64,000 nt of DNA, from assembly GCA_009599575.1 (NCBI GenBank), contig VWND01000017.1, positions 372,001-436,000 of the forward strand, in the 5' to 3' direction. The DNA is from Blumeriella jaapii. Its lineage: Eukaryota > Ascomycota > Leotiomycetes > Helotiales > Drepanopezizaceae. Shown in pieces: positions 21,748-34,697 of the stretch; positions within the stretch are counted from its first letter, which is position 1, and each line of letters starts with the position of its first letter. The position numbers and the translations under genes were made by a program. Below the pieces are notes generated by a model, which saw only the letters and a list, made by a program, of their open reading frames with translations, was not told the origin of the DNA and ran no database searches.

Positions 21748-23030
21748 ATCAGAGGCTTTTCTTCCCCCACTTCGGTGGGGGTTTGTTTTGCAATTTTTTC
21801 CATTTTTCTTTTTTTTTTTTTCAATTTTTTTCAATATTTTTATTTGGTGTTTTGGTTTGTTGTTTCTAGTGTGTACGTACGTACGTACTTCTCGCGAGGT
21901 CTTGGCATTGCCGCACGCGTCACTTCACATCACGAATTGGATGAGCAGGCGACCAAAGAACAGCAGGAAGTTTACGGGTTCGAGGTTATACCCATCGAGT
22001 GTTCATTGGGTAGGTAGGTAGGTATCATTGGAAACGGAGAGCCTACCCACACCGCCTACCGGCTTAGACCACGTCGATGATCAGCGGTATCCGGCGCTGC
22101 ATCGTCGAGCGACGGGAGGGGGAAGTCGCTGCAGGACGTTAGACGGGTGGAATGGCATTGTAGGAGGCTGTGGAGGCTACGCCAACGACGCCGTGCTGGC
22201 GGGAGGCCGTGATGTGTCTGGAACATCGTAGGCTTTGATGGTACCTAACTATCAGTTAGGACCTGGAAGCTGAAGTTCATCAGTGAGTGTCATGTCGAAC
22301 ATGCTGATAAGAGGTGGCGAGTGGAGTAGGGAGTAGAGTTGGATGATGCTTGAATGCCCGCTTTGCGCATTCTGTGCATCGAGTCGATACCGCTGGACAA
22401 GGATCCCAGCTTTTTTTTTTCGAGTTTGCGTCTTCGTTGGGAAATCAAACGATTTAGTAGGCAGGTTCGTGAGCTGGGGGGAATGGTGTGGTGGGATCGA
22501 GATAGACTGGACTGGGTTGTAATGTCGAGATGCTACCTAGGTGACGATGAGGATAAAGTGGTTGATCCTCTTCTCGGTGGCTTCGGGCTTGTATGATGAG
22601 GTAATAAACGTAGTATCTTCGGAATATGTTGGAGATCATGGTGTTGGGCTGCAGGGGAGTGGGTATGGGGTTGCTGCTGTGAGAGTGCGGTAAGCAGCAT
22701 CTAGAGGGGGTTGTTATAGGTGGTCTTTTTTGCCTTTCTCTTTTGTTGGAGACTTACCGGTGTAATGTTCCTGCCTGTGTGATACCGGGCGCTTACTTGC
22801 TTATGCTAGGGACACTGAGACATCTAGCTATGACTTACCTGCTTGTTCTACCAAAGAATGAAATTATTCTCTCGGTCCGAAAGATCTCGTTGGTAATATC
22901 ACGTCGTGAAGCGAAGCAGTAGTGTACAAGGCCCACTGCCAGTCCCTTCCGCTCCCGTGCCCAGCCATGCTTACTAGTGAGACAATTCAAGGAAGCTTTC
23001 CTAGCTTAATTCACGCGTGACCTACCCATC
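21748..23030. other. Gene-free interval
   Basis: T-run at 21806-21845, short cgta and ggta microsatellites at 21875-21890 and 22011-22024, and no supported gene. The right end is the 3' flank of PRE2. Confidence 0.5.
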
Positions 23031-24053
23031 TTACACAAGCTCGCTCGTCACGTTCGAGAATTCGCCTTTGTCCAGCTTCGTCTTCCAGAATATCGGGTTC
23101 GTGTCGCTGAAGCCGTGCTTGACCCAGCCGTCCTCCTTCACGTGGTACAGGTTGATGAACCCACCCGAGTAAGCATCTCTGTGCGTAGCAGCCAAGATAC
23201 TTCTGCTTCCCAATGCCAACGCCTCCTCTTCGGTCAGATCGTAGCGGTACTCTGCATCCAACACACCGTATGCAAATGTTTGACCGGATCCGACACAGAA
23301 AAGGTTGCCTGCCAGACGCGTGCCGTCGGAGTCGATGTAGTAGAGAGCGGGACCTTCTTCCTTAGTAACACCAGCGCACATGGTCCCCATTGACAGGCCC
23401 ATTCCCTTGTATGAGTAGACCAGGTTGGCAAGGATTTTGGAGGCGGCTGCGACGGAGATGCGGCGTTTGTGGCGGAGTTCGTGGAGTCGACATTGCATTC
23501 CGAGGTATGCCAGCCAGTATTGACAGTCCTGTGGCTCGATTAGAACAAGCTCCTTCCCCGACTTCCCCATGATCCACCAGGTCACCGATCTCTTGGTTCA
23601 GACGTACAGCAGCTCCTCCAGCCATGGTGCCCAACAAGCAGTTGTTGATCTCGATAACCTTCTTGACTGTTTGACTCGCAATCCAGTTGCCGGCCGTTGC
23701 TCTCGAGTCGGTTGCTACGATAATGCCGCCCTGGAATCTGAATGCTAACGTTGTGGTACCGTGTGCGATCTTGATGGGACAGTTTGGGTTGGCGTGGTCG
23801 TCAGTTGCAGCTCGGAGCCAGGCTGAGGGCTGAGGGCAACATCCAGTCAGCTTAAGGTCATGGTAACTGTCTCGAAGCTCTGCAGGAGCTCTGGCCAAGC
23901 TTCAATATGAAGGGGGAAACGTACATGGGCAACGGGGGGCATGGCAAACTTGAGGGACAAGGATGGTGTTGACTGGTAGAGCTCCATCTGGTCTTCTTCG
24001 ACGTTCTCCTTCTCGAACATCGGCCGGCTGTATTGGGCGACGAGAGCATCCAT
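23031..24053 (-). CDS. PRE2: 20S proteasome subunit beta-5 (chymotrypsin-like)
   Basis: Exons 24053-23925, 23829-23608 and 23528-23031 with GTACGT donors and CAG acceptors, all phase 0, giving 282 residues, the usual length for this subunit. The propeptide ends in HG, and the mature chain begins [11 protein letters not shown], so the N-terminal nucleophile is Thr68 of the precursor. Other family marks are [15 protein letters not shown], the catalytic-Lys region [21 protein letters not shown] and [11 protein letters not shown]. It performs the chymotrypsin-like cleavage inside the 20S core in nucleus and cytoplasm and is made as an autocatalytically processed precursor. Sequence is intact. It lies head-to-head with the RdRP gene, 1.45 kb apart. 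Confidence 0.98.
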
Positions 24054-25508
24054 CTTGGAAACAGGTCAAGGAGCGATGTGACGAGGGCGAGGGGATTGTT
24101 GGCTTTGAGGTGAAGATTCGAGGCTGTAAGGTCGTTTCGTTACGTGGGTTGGAGCTGTACAGTACAGTAGAAGTCATCGAAGGGTGTCGCGTCGCTCGTC
24201 GCCTGGTACCTGGTGTGCCAAGCGCCAAGCGCCTGTCTCCACTTTTATCTCGACCTCACTCTCTGTTTACTCACGACTTGTCGACCTCCCCCAAGGAAAT
24301 CTACAGTACCTACCTACCTATACTTTACGAAGAACTGATGTGCGTACCAAGATAATCCTCTTTCCTAATGGCAATGTAGTTTATCTTCGGTCTTTGAGAC
24401 ACATCGACTACTTATTTATTCCTGTCTTTCTTGGCCACGTTCTGTTGGAACACGCACACCTTTCGTCGTAGGAGCCATCCAGAGCTTCCACAATCATCAT
24501 AGGCATAAATAGAGCCCTTGAATCTTAGCTTCACTATGATTCACCGTCAGCCAACTCACTTGCTGAGCAAGTTGGTCTCTTTCCGTTACATCGGACCAAG
24601 CAGCTGGTTCCCATCCGTCGCTAACGTGAGGCGCTGGTCTTCTCACACTATCTTGGCTTGCGTTGCAACCTATTCAATTCTACTTTGGGGCATTCCCGGA
24701 AGTGTCGTCTCGTGGCCCCATATCTCTCGCAAATCGCACTTCAAGAGTCGGACTGTGGGGGATGGATTGGCAGCGAATAGGTAAAATGCTGGCTAATCCT
24801 GTCCGTTGAGTAAGTCTTGGGGGTTGAGATGGGACAGAGATCAGCAAACCTCGCCCATGCATCGGTATCTAAGTCGAAGTGCTTCCGAATTGTGATCCTG
24901 CAGATTGACCAGGAAATTTCTCGACCGTTCGGTTCATCAGCAGCACTATCGGTATCGTCACAGTTTTGAAGATTGGAATGTAGGAGCAATAGAGCAGGAC
25001 AACACCGGTACCTCATGCCACCGGTGTACTCTTAATACATGCTTGAACTGGAGCTCCACCTCGGGACTTCCTTCGATTCCGAGTGCAGATTTCAGCATCC
25101 TTCCCGGTAAGGCATACAGTCACGTGTCAACGGATAAATACAATCCATCAGCCGAGATTCCCCCCCCCCCGCGACCCGCCAAACTTGGTAAAAGCTTCCC
25201 CTCACAATTGAACAACTCCACCACCGCTGCACAGGTCGCGATCGTCACCATCAGAAGCAGTTCGGGTCGAAAGGTTTGGTGTTTTCTACTTTCGCTTTCC
25301 GCTCCTTTGATACCCCTTGTACCGTTAGTCTGAAATTCTCAATCACTGCCGTCAGCGATCCGGCTTTGGCTTCATCTCTGCCGCAAATCCCCACCATCGA
25401 CCTCCAATCTCTCAAGCACAGATTACTCGATCAGACCGACTCGCTCTAGATCATCTGCCGCTCCGCAGCATATCGAAGTTCCAAGCTCTTGGGACTAGCG
25501 ATCCGACC
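24054..25508. other. Intergenic region between divergent PRE2 and RdRP genes
   Basis: Holds both promoters. A tgtacagtacag unit lies near 24157 and an acctacctaccta microsatellite at 24308-24320. A short ORF from the ATG at 24536 (82 codons, one hydrophobic segment) is too weak to call. Poly-C at 25160-25169. Confidence 0.5.
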
Positions 25509-28500
25509 ATGGACGTCCACATCAGCAATGTTCCGAAGCAGAGTACGGAGAACAATCTTAGGAGCTTCCTGAAACCCCATCTGATCAATCTTTCCATCAA
25601 GGCCGTCTACTGTACTAAACCTCGAGATAAGAATTTCGCATTTCTAACCTTTCTCCACGTCTCGGACGCCGAGAAGTTCATCCAGCGCCATGGATCATCC
25701 ACGACTGGGGCCAGCAACCGCTCTAATCAGCCGCTCTCTCCGCAACGTCCTCCCCGTAAAAGCCCTACTTTCACCCTGGTTTTCCACGGCCAAAGACTGT
25801 TTTGCAAGAAGAGCCACAATGAAGCAAACCCCTATCAACTTCGTGTTCTTGCCAAGGAAGAGAAAGATCGACACACAAGAAGCACTTCTGTTGCTGTCTC
25901 CAAACCTCACTTACTACCAGTAATCTTTAGATCTTTAGCCTTGTCTTGCGGCGTATGGAACTATGCAAAATCGAGTCTCTTCTACGAGCCTCAGCTGAAC
26001 TGGTCATTGCCCGGATCCGTCAAGTTCGGCGAGCATAGCATGATCTTGAGACTTGACTGTGGTCTACGGATTGATTTCCTGTACTTTTCAACGCTGTGCA
26101 TCACTACCGAGGAAGGACATGCCCCAGCGCTCATCTTTTCGATGAAGGAGCCGCCTCGATTCTACGAAAAAGTTGCACAATCTCTCACTGATCTGATGTC
26201 TCAACTTGGGCTTCAGAATGCCTCAAGTCAACCACAATCCCGTAAAGGCGGCCCGGAAAGATATCGAATTCCAGCCCTTGATCCGCGGCATGAAATTGTT
26301 GCTGGAAGTTGTTTCGTCTACCGCATTGCACTTCAGCCGGAACAAAACCCTCGTGGTTTAAAAAGCGATGTTACCGATCGTTTGCATACCCTCCGAATCG
26401 CTCACGGACTACCTCGAGTTATTCATCGCAGAACAGACGTCTTGATGCCTCGAGAGAACTTTGCTGCCGGGCTGCAAAAGCTACAGGATGCGCTCGCGCT
26501 TGATCCTTCTAGATTTCCATTTCCCTTGGCATTTCAGATTCTGAAGCTTGTTCAAGATGCCTACCTCTCCCCCAGTACGGTGTGCAAACTGCTTCCTTCG
26601 ATTAAAGAAATGACTCTCCGTACACCGCTTGCAATTTGTGTCAAGGTTATTCGCAAGATGTTTAATCAGATTGCTTTTCCAGGTCCGGAATCTGAGGCTT
26701 CTGAATTTGAATTAGCAGAGCTTCTACCTTGGCTCAAGACCCTTGAGGCGCAGTGTATCGCAGAGGATAAAGCTGTTGAAAAGGATAATCGTGATTCGAA
26801 GAACGTCGCGATTATTCATCGGGTGAAAATCACGCCATCAGCAATCCGACTCTGTGGCCCTGAGGCTGAAAGCAACAATCGAGTGCTTCGGAAATACCCA
26901 AATAATCATGAGTATTTCATCCGGGTCCAGTTCTCAGATGAAGATGGCCAGCAGGTCCGTTTCAATGGCAAGGTCTCGAACGAGAAGATCTTTCATGTAC
27001 GCTTCAAGAACATTCTCCGCAGTGGCATCCGGATCGCTGGCAGAGAGTATTCTTTCCTCGGCTGTTCTCACTCGTCACTTCGATCGCAGTCTTGCTGGTT
27101 CATAGCTCCGTTTGTACACGAAGGCAGTCTGTTATGGGACAAGATCATTATCCAAGAACTCGGAAACTTTAGCGCCATCCAATCGCCGGCCAAATGTGCT
27201 GCTAGAATTGGGCAGGTATTTTCGGACACTAGAACTGCTGTATCGATCGATCCTTCAACGGTGTTCCTTGGCCCGGAAGTTGAGCGCAATGGCAGAGTCT
27301 TCAGTGATGGTGTTGGAACCATGTCTGTCGGGATGATGGAAAAGATATGGGACAGCTTACCAACAAAGAGGCTCTTGAAACCTACTCTGTTCCAGATCCG
27401 ATATCAAGGTTTGCAACTTCTGTGACATATTTAAAGATGTCGTTATTTTCTAACACGGTGTTAGGCGCAAAAGGAATGATTTCCGTTGACAATCGACTTC
27501 GGGGTGATCAACTTCTGCTACGGAACTCCATGGTTAAATTCAAGGGCACGACTTGGCCAGATATCGAGATTTGTGAGGCAGCATACAAGCCCCTGACGAT
27601 GTATTTGAATCGCCAAGTTATCAAGATCCTTGAGGATTTGGGCGTAGACGACAGCTTTTTCTTGAATCTTCAGGCGAAGGAAGTACAGCGTCTCCGAGAT
27701 ATTACTGAGAGTCCAGTTAATGCATCAACGTTTCTGAAGCGGCAAACAATAGGTGTACCTATCCACCTCTCGTGGTTCATCAATCAGCTCGCGTTCCTTG
27801 GACTGGACTTCAGACAAGACGGTTTCTTGCGCGATGTTTTGGAGATGGCCCTATTGGTCGAGCTTCGGCTACTAAAGCATAAGACAAGGATCCCCGTCGA
27901 AAAAGGCTGGCATTTGCATGGGATTATGGATGAGACTGGCTTTCTTGAGGAAGGTCAAGTCTACTGCACTGCCTTGGTTGATGGTTCGCCGATGGCAATC
28001 AACAAGAAAGGTTTGATCGTTACTCGTGTACGTGAGCTCCGATTCATACTCGCGCCATCACAGTCCTTGGTTATTGCTGACACGGTACAGGCTCCTGCCC
28101 TACACCCTGGTGACATCCAAATTGTAGATGCGGTCATCCCACCGGCCGGATCACCACTCCTCGAGCTATCGAATTGTGTATGCTTTAGCAGCAAAGGCAC
28201 CCGTGACCTACCTAGTCAACTTTCTGGTGGCGATCTCGATGGTGACCGTTACTATGTGATGTGGGATGATGAATGCGTATTGAAGCACATCTACCAGCCT
28301 GCAGATTATGCTCGACAAACACCTATTGACATTGGCAGAGCAGTGACGACGGCTGATATGACGGATTTCTTCATCCAATTTATGGAAACAGATCAGCTTG
28401 GCCGCATTGCTGTCTTGCATCGTGTCCTTGCTGATCAGCATCCGCAAGGCACCCTTCATCCGGATTGCATCAAGTTGGCAGAGATGCATTCAACAGCTGT

Positions 28501-29366
28501 TGACTTCTCCAAGACAGGTATTCCGGTGAGCGTCCATTTATCGCATATTGTGCATGATGTTAACGAGATACTCCTTTAGGTCGATATGACTTCTCTGCCC
28601 AGATACAACAAATGGCGGCCCGACTTTGAGGCACCCGGTCCTCATGTGAAGGTCGAAGATACACGTGGCCTTTCCTTTGAAGAAATTGATGATCGAGATC
28701 CCGATGACGAAGTAGACGACGATGATGACTTCTCGAGTTACCGGTACTACGAAAGCGATAAAGTCCTCGGCAAGCTGTATCGCGCCATCGACGAAAGGGA
28801 AATTTTCGAGCATATTAAACACCGCTCCCTCCACCCGGATGTCAGCAGTAAATCAACGGTCATTGATGCTGTCTGGGATCATGTTCGAGCTCAATGTGCT
28901 CTCTTCCAATATTCCCACAAACTCGAATGGGCCAGAGGCATCCGTGACATGTAAGTGTTTCGCAACACAATTCTCCTGTTTCAACAGTTAACTGAGCATT
29001 GCCAGGTATGAAGAAAACATGCTCGAAATCATGATCAATCACAGCGAGCACACCCTCACTCCTGTTTCCGAGCTCGAAGCGTTCATCGGGAACATTCTTG
29101 GCAAGACGGGTGCTCAAAGCAAGAAACAGCGGGAGTTGTCCACAACCATGAAGGAAAAGTTCGATGAGCACTCGGCGTTCATCGTCAACTGCATCGTCAA
29201 AGATGGTAGAGAGTGGTCCGAGGAGTCTTTGGAGCGTAGCATGGCTTGCTTGGCGGTCAGTCTGGAAAAGAAGACTGTGTACAAGAGATATGACAACCTA
29301 TTGAGCTTCAAGTATATTGCTGCAGCAGTATGCTTGAGGGAGGTCGATAGGTTGCCTGGACAGTAG
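25509..29366 (+). CDS. RNA-dependent RNA polymerase (Rdp1/SAD-1/RRP-3-type)
   Basis: Four exons, 25509-27408, 27465-28525, 28580-28950 and 29006-29366, close to 1230 residues. Introns are 54-56 bp with TTAG, TTTAG and CCAG acceptors. The N-terminus resembles an RRM fold (VHISNVPKQSTENNLRSFL through NFAFLTFLHVSDAEKF). The RdRP core follows, with conserved YQGAKGMISVD and the catalytic loop GGDLDGDRYYVMW, whose metal-binding aspartates fall at residues 890, 892 and 894. Such enzymes copy single-stranded RNA into dsRNA for Dicer in quelling, meiotic silencing or heterochromatin RNAi. The sequence is intact, so the host probably has a working RNAi amplification step. Which paralogue this is (QDE-1, SAD-1 or RRP-3 type) needs a tree; the RRM-like start and length fit Rdp1/SAD-1 better than QDE-1. 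Confidence 0.97.
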
Positions 29367-30856
29367 ATCAGCTTTCTGCGCTCTTCTTCCCATCGTAAAA
29401 CGAAGGTAGGCTTGTGCGTGGTGCGCACCTCAGGGGCATGGCGTTTGGCGCTCAAGGCAAAGTTGTGCCACGTCCTTGGGATGCTTGTGCCGCTATAGGG
29501 TATGAGTCTGATGTTTCAGTATTCTGATTTGGGGCATGTTTTAATGCTTGGAAATGACGAACTTTTGAATCAAAAAATGACGAATTATGATATCGCAACA
29601 TTGCTTCTGCCCTATTTTCTCTTGCTCCATGTGAGAATGCACAGAATCTGCTGAATATACCCCTCTCGTTGTTACAGCTCACAAATACTAAAACTTTCAG
29701 CAGTTCCGAAATCCAAACACCCATTATCTCAAGGCACCATGCATACATAGGTAGTTTCAAGAGTCTGAACCACATGCGATGCTTTCGATGCAGAAGGAGA
29801 AGCTCCAACTGGGAGGACTCCAAAATATACACTGCCTTTTTGACCACTTAGTCTTTCGATACGGAGATTTCATTCCTATACATGATCACCAAATCAAAAT
29901 TACTGTTTAGCCGTCCGTTTGTCACAAAGAACATTTGTTCTTCTTGTTGTGGTACTGAATGCACCAACATCCTTTGTCCTCACGTCCTCGAATCGTTGTG
30001 CCAAGCACGCTATGCACAGGTCCTGGCAATCCTCCCTCAAGTGTGAAGTTTTGTTTACAGTTAAATGTCAAGCCGGGTATCAAGTCGTCGTCAAAATGCT
30101 GTTCAGAAATTTCGTCGCAGGGTTGTTCGCGGTAGCCACCGTGGGGGCCCCGAGCCATTTCACTCCATGTACGCAGATTGGCGTTCCAAATGCGAAAGCA
30201 AAATCCGCACCAGCAGCTGAGGAAGAGTTGTAAGCATATGGCGTTCCCCGTCCAGTGATGTTCATGTCCGGCCATTGCGCTCCCCAAAACTGAGAACGTG
30301 CAGAACAGGAAAGCTCCTCAAAGCCATGGAAGCATCTGATTCGCCTGTGACGCTGTCCATTTCCTCTACATCTCACGGTATAACGATCAGTCGTCCGGGT
30401 GCGGTTCAGTATCCAGTCATAGCGACAAACCCGGCCCACGGTTCTCCGGCTTTGTGTCAGGTTGACGTAGTCAGGGTGTATGTCACAAGGGTAGTTGAGA
30501 AGACAGTCGCGTCGTCAGGGTGGATGGATGGGAAAGGAACTGTGTTTGCGAAGACGACGAGGATGGGTGGACAAGCTGACTGGGTTAAGGAGTACTTTGA
30601 ATGTGGAAATCTTAAGAGTGTTTGTGGATGTTGACTGAGAGGGAATGAGGCAGGTCTCAAAAGCGGGAAGCATGCTACATGGTGGAGTAACCAGAAATAC
30701 TGACTGCTTTGGCCAGTAAATCGATCGGAAATGTAGATTTGGGGCCGTACGTTTTGGTATTGTCCAAGTACTTTCTCTACACACACTCCACGTCCGCCAT
30801 TGCGAATCTTCCAACACACGGGTTGTCCACCTCACCCAGCATACCTATCGGAATCC
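29367..30856. other. Gene-free interval
   Basis: Several overlapping ORFs of 100-130 codons on both strands (29452-30819), none with recognisable motifs or a consistent splice model. Possibly a decayed gene, but not supported. Confidence 0.4.
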
Positions 30857-31643
30857 TCATTGTACGTTGCACAAAAGCATCTCACAGCCTGGCGACGAAG
30901 TGTCCCTGTGATGCCGATGTCGTCTATGTCGTCCATGTCGATGGGACGTAGACGTACGTCTAGACGCGGGACTTCGAGACCTCTGTCCTGAACCAGATGA
31001 CCGGGTCGTATATCCTCGCGAAGAGGACTGCTCACTCCAATCCGTGACCGAAGCGTCGTATGGATAAGCCCCAGCAACCTGCATCTCGTCGTACCTCGCC
31101 ACGACATACGTCTTACTTCCACACCGGGCCCTACCCATACCCACCTTCGTCACTCCCGGCCAGATGATCTACGCTCGCGTCAGTCAGCTACCGCAAAAGA
31201 CTCTCCCAAAACAGCCTCAGGAGGTAATGGGGGTGAAGTGTGACAGGACCTGCGTGTAATGCCCGTATACACGTCGTCCCCGACTCCCACTTCCCAGCCT
31301 CTCGCCGTGATAATACCGCTTCTCATCCAGCCACGCCTGCGTCACTTGCGGAAACGAGGACGTGCTCGACGTGACAACCATGCACAGGTTCTCGCCCATT
31401 CCGAGGAGTCGCAGCTCGGGATCGTGCGTGAGGCTGTTTCGGCGCGCCAGCGTCTGGGCGTACGCTTCGGCGGCGTTGGCTAAGCTTGAAGACCAGACGA
31501 GGTCGGCACGTGTGCCAGGCGCATCGCGGCGAGCTGTCACACCGGCTTTAGCTTGGGATTTGGGGACTCTTGCAAAGGGCTTGGTTGGGCTTACCGCGGT
31601 TGTGGAGATACAGAGCTTCTTGTTGTTCGAGGGCGAGAGACAT
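30857..31643 (-). CDS. CAP-superfamily (SCP/PR-1-like) protein
   Basis: Exons 31643-31595, 31533-31250 and 31168-30857 (GTAAGC and GTCCTG donors, ACAG and GTAG acceptors) close to 214 residues. CAP signatures run in order: LYLHNRARRDAPG near the start, VWSSSLANAAEAYAQTLA, THDPELRLLGMGENL, then VYGHYTQIIWPGVTKVGMG across the second splice. Family members are usually secreted and bind sterols or lipids (yeast Pry proteins). Here the first in-frame ATG falls right at the domain, with no signal peptide; the frame is open for some 20 codons upstream of it after an AACAG acceptor-like site, so a missed first exon with a signal peptide is likely. The tail after the domain is unusual, rich in Ser, Arg and His. 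Confidence 0.8.
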
Positions 31644-32369
31644 CTTGTTATTCTCCGGGATGGAAACGACCTGTGCTGTGGAAAGGAAGGCGGCTTCAGC
31701 AAGAGAAGGAAGTCCTGTTAAATAGAGACTGGTGGCTCTGTGACAGCTTGTGGCGAGTCACAAGAGCTATACGGACTGTTTTGGATGGTTCACAAGTCGC
31801 AGTCATAATCGCGCTTGACTCCAGTATAGCTGATTCCGAGTCAGCGGCTCTCTGCTTTAGCATCACAAGCGAGAAGCTGTGACTGGAAACCCAGAATTGC
31901 AAAATATCGTGTTAAGGATGATTCAATTGCTTATTCTGAGATTGGCTCTTTGCTGAAGTAATTTGCGAAAGTAGTTCGGCGTAAACGCGTGCGGTATGCT
32001 TTTAAATTGTAAAATCTACGCTTGAATCTACAAGCCAGCTTTGCTTCAAGACAGTGATTATGAGGAAGTTGAGCGGCTTTTGTATTACATTTTACATATT
32101 CATACTCACCGCTATGTTGAAGGCCGCCACCGAATACCTGCAAGCTGTAAACAGCAATAGATTCTATGTTCTTTTTGAACACTTGGTAAGAAGTACCCGC
32201 TTTAGCTTGATTGTTTCGTAGAGATAGTAACCCTCCCATTTCATAACATTCTCATTGTAAATCCTAGCTTTCGAAGTCTGGACATTCCATGGTTAAAGCA
32301 ATACTTAAAAGCTACAGAGCACCTCCGATTGCCACCATCTTTGTAAAAAGCGAACTTAACCCTAGCTGA
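31644..32369. other. Intergenic interval
   Basis: Probably contains the missing 5' exon and promoter of the CAP gene; otherwise AT-rich with no supported gene. Confidence 0.45.
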
Positions 32370-33402
32370 TCACAATTCCTCCACCATGCTCTCTTTTTCC
32401 CTGCGCAAACTGTAGATGTCCTCCTCCAATTCCTGCATCTTCGCACGCTTGGTGGCAATCTCTCTGTCAATTTCCCCCTCGCTGCGACGCTTCTTTGCAA
32501 AACCACCCAACTTGGCGCGTGATTCTCGACCAGCGGTCGGCATCTGAGCAGGTCTCGGGGAAGATGTACCAGCGGTTCTACGAGTAACTCTGGCCGGGGG
32601 ATTGCTAGCCTTGGTGCTGTTGCCGATGAGCCTGTAGCGGAACTTTACATCTTGACCGGTGACCTTCGCGTTGGCCTTCTCCAACTTGATACGGAGAGCC
32701 GTGATATCAGTGACCGAGTCACGGAAGCGACCTTCCAGCTTTTCAAATTCCTTGTCGATAGCAGTGGAGACCTCTGAGAGATCGTTGCCCGTGTCCAAGT
32801 CTTCCTCTTCGCGATCCTGCACTCGGCGAACGAGATCTTTGACTTCATCCTCTAGGAGGAAAAGAGGGCCCAGACAGTCGTAACCGGCCTCGCTGACTGC
32901 CCGATGGTTGTCATCGGTGGGAGTAGCATAGTTGAGGAAGGCTCCCTGAATGTGCTTTAGCTTCGCTCCTTTCTCGCTGGGTGAGAGTGCTCATAAGGCC
33001 TACCTTCAAGAGACCAAGGTCATCGATTAGGTCACGGACGCAAACCTCCAGACGAATACAATCGGCAGAAGCCGTACCCTCGCGTGTTTGAGAAGGAGGT
33101 AGCTTCGAAACTGGTGTGTCTGGTGGCGTCTTGGTGCCCAGAGGATCATCATCGAGTAGGATTTTTACATTTTTGTTGGGGCGCTTGAGATTGGACATGG
33201 GAGTTGGGGGAACATTGCTGGTAGAAGAGGTTTCGTCGTTGTGCCGAGAAGCTGGTAGCGCTGTACGAGTATTTGGATGCTCGGGGGTCTTTGAAGTTGC
33301 ACCAGCGACCGTAATGGATGGTTTGGTGGCTGACTTAGGTGGAGTATACTGCTCTCCGTCTTCAGAGTATGGGGAGCTAGGATTCTCGCTAGCGGACGAC
33401 AT
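32370..33402 (-). CDS. Uncharacterised fungal coiled-coil protein
   Basis: Two exons, 33402-33004 and 32945-32370, with a 58-bp intron (GTAGGC donor, TTCAG acceptor) in phase 0; 324 residues. I start at ATG 33402, since the longer open frame begins only at a GTG. Residues 1-115 are disordered and Ser/Thr/Pro-rich (YTPPKSATKP, KTPPDTPVSKLPPSQ, possible proline-directed phosphosites). A helical region follows (RDLIDDLGLLKGAFLNY through EVKDLVRRVQDREEEDL), then a Ser/Arg basic linker and a C-terminal coiled coil (IDREIATKRAKMQELEEDIY). The basic KKRR cluster could be a nuclear signal. No family recognised. Confidence 0.85.
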
Positions 33403-34697
33403 CTTCGACACGATGAGGCTTGTCTAAAGGTCGAAGAGGCGATGGGAGGTGTGGATTGGGAACTAGATAAGTGAGAACGGTTAGCCTAGGTCACGTTGGT
33501 ATGTTTGGACAGGCTGGTTGGGAGTTGCATTACAGTGTTGTAATTTGAAGAAGAGAGGTAAGAAAAGGGACACAGGGTTTGTATTGAGAATAACAAGAAC
33601 CCGGTCAAAAAACAAGACTCGTCAGTAAACTTGGAGTAATGGATCTCATAATTACCTGTAGGAAGACCAAGTAGAACTGAGTATAGGAGTGAGATTGATT
33701 GCCTCTGTTGTCTACCAGCTATGATAATCGCGACTGATCCGAACAAGTCTGCAGCAGAAAAGGACAGGCACAGTGGCAGGAATCTTGGGTTTTTAATTTG
33801 TTGCCGCAGAGATAACACGAGATATTGAGGATCGGCGCGGTCAAAAATGTGTAACGGAGGTGCAATAAAGAGAAGTTTCGAGAGGTGTGATATTGTTGAT
33901 ATTCAATGTTTGAAGGTTGGTGAATCCAGAAGCAAGGTTCTTTATACTGCAACATGCCGACGTCTCTTTTGATGCGGGAAGCCACATAGGTTGTACAGAG
34001 CATCGCATCATCCCAGTAGCATGCTATCATGTCCTTCATGTTACTGTCGGTTTTCTGAGACATAAATCTCAATCTGAAGATTCTCGACACGCAATTGACC
34101 TTTCGGTATATCCATACGATAGGCTGGGTGATAGCCAGGATCTCATATCACAGAAACATCCTATCTTGAATTTTATTACATAGAGAAGAAGGTAAAGCCT
34201 CCCATACTTAGAGATGGAAGCAAGTAGGATAAGTCACCAAAACACAAGAGGAGCAGTAGCAGGACTGTTCAAACCTTTTCCCCTTGGCTCATAATCTTCA
34301 GCCTTGTGTGATTCAAAATTCCATAGCCCTAGTTCGTTGTGTCCACCTGTTCTTCTTATTTGTAGATCATTTGATCCTGTTTCAGCTTTTACATGTTCGC
34401 AAACTCGCTTCCACTGTTTGCGCGTTTGCATCAAGGAGCATGACCTGCTCGGTATGCATGGTAGGAACACCAAACCACCCCTAACGTACATGAAACCCAT
34501 AGAAACCTTTTTTATACTACTGTAAGATCGAAGCATCTGAAAGATAAATCCTAGTGATATAACGCCATGGGAGGGTATCGACTATGTCCCGGAAACAAGT
34601 CTCAGCCAGCAGAGCTCAAGCAAACGCACCCATAGCCACCACATCCAAGAATTCCACGCGGCGCCTCAGTCTCTCCCATACTATCCCAAACCCCAAA
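33403..34697. other. Gene-free interval
   Basis: AT-rich sequence with ORFs up to 123 codons (33719-34090 minus) that show no motif. Nothing supportable. Confidence 0.45.
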
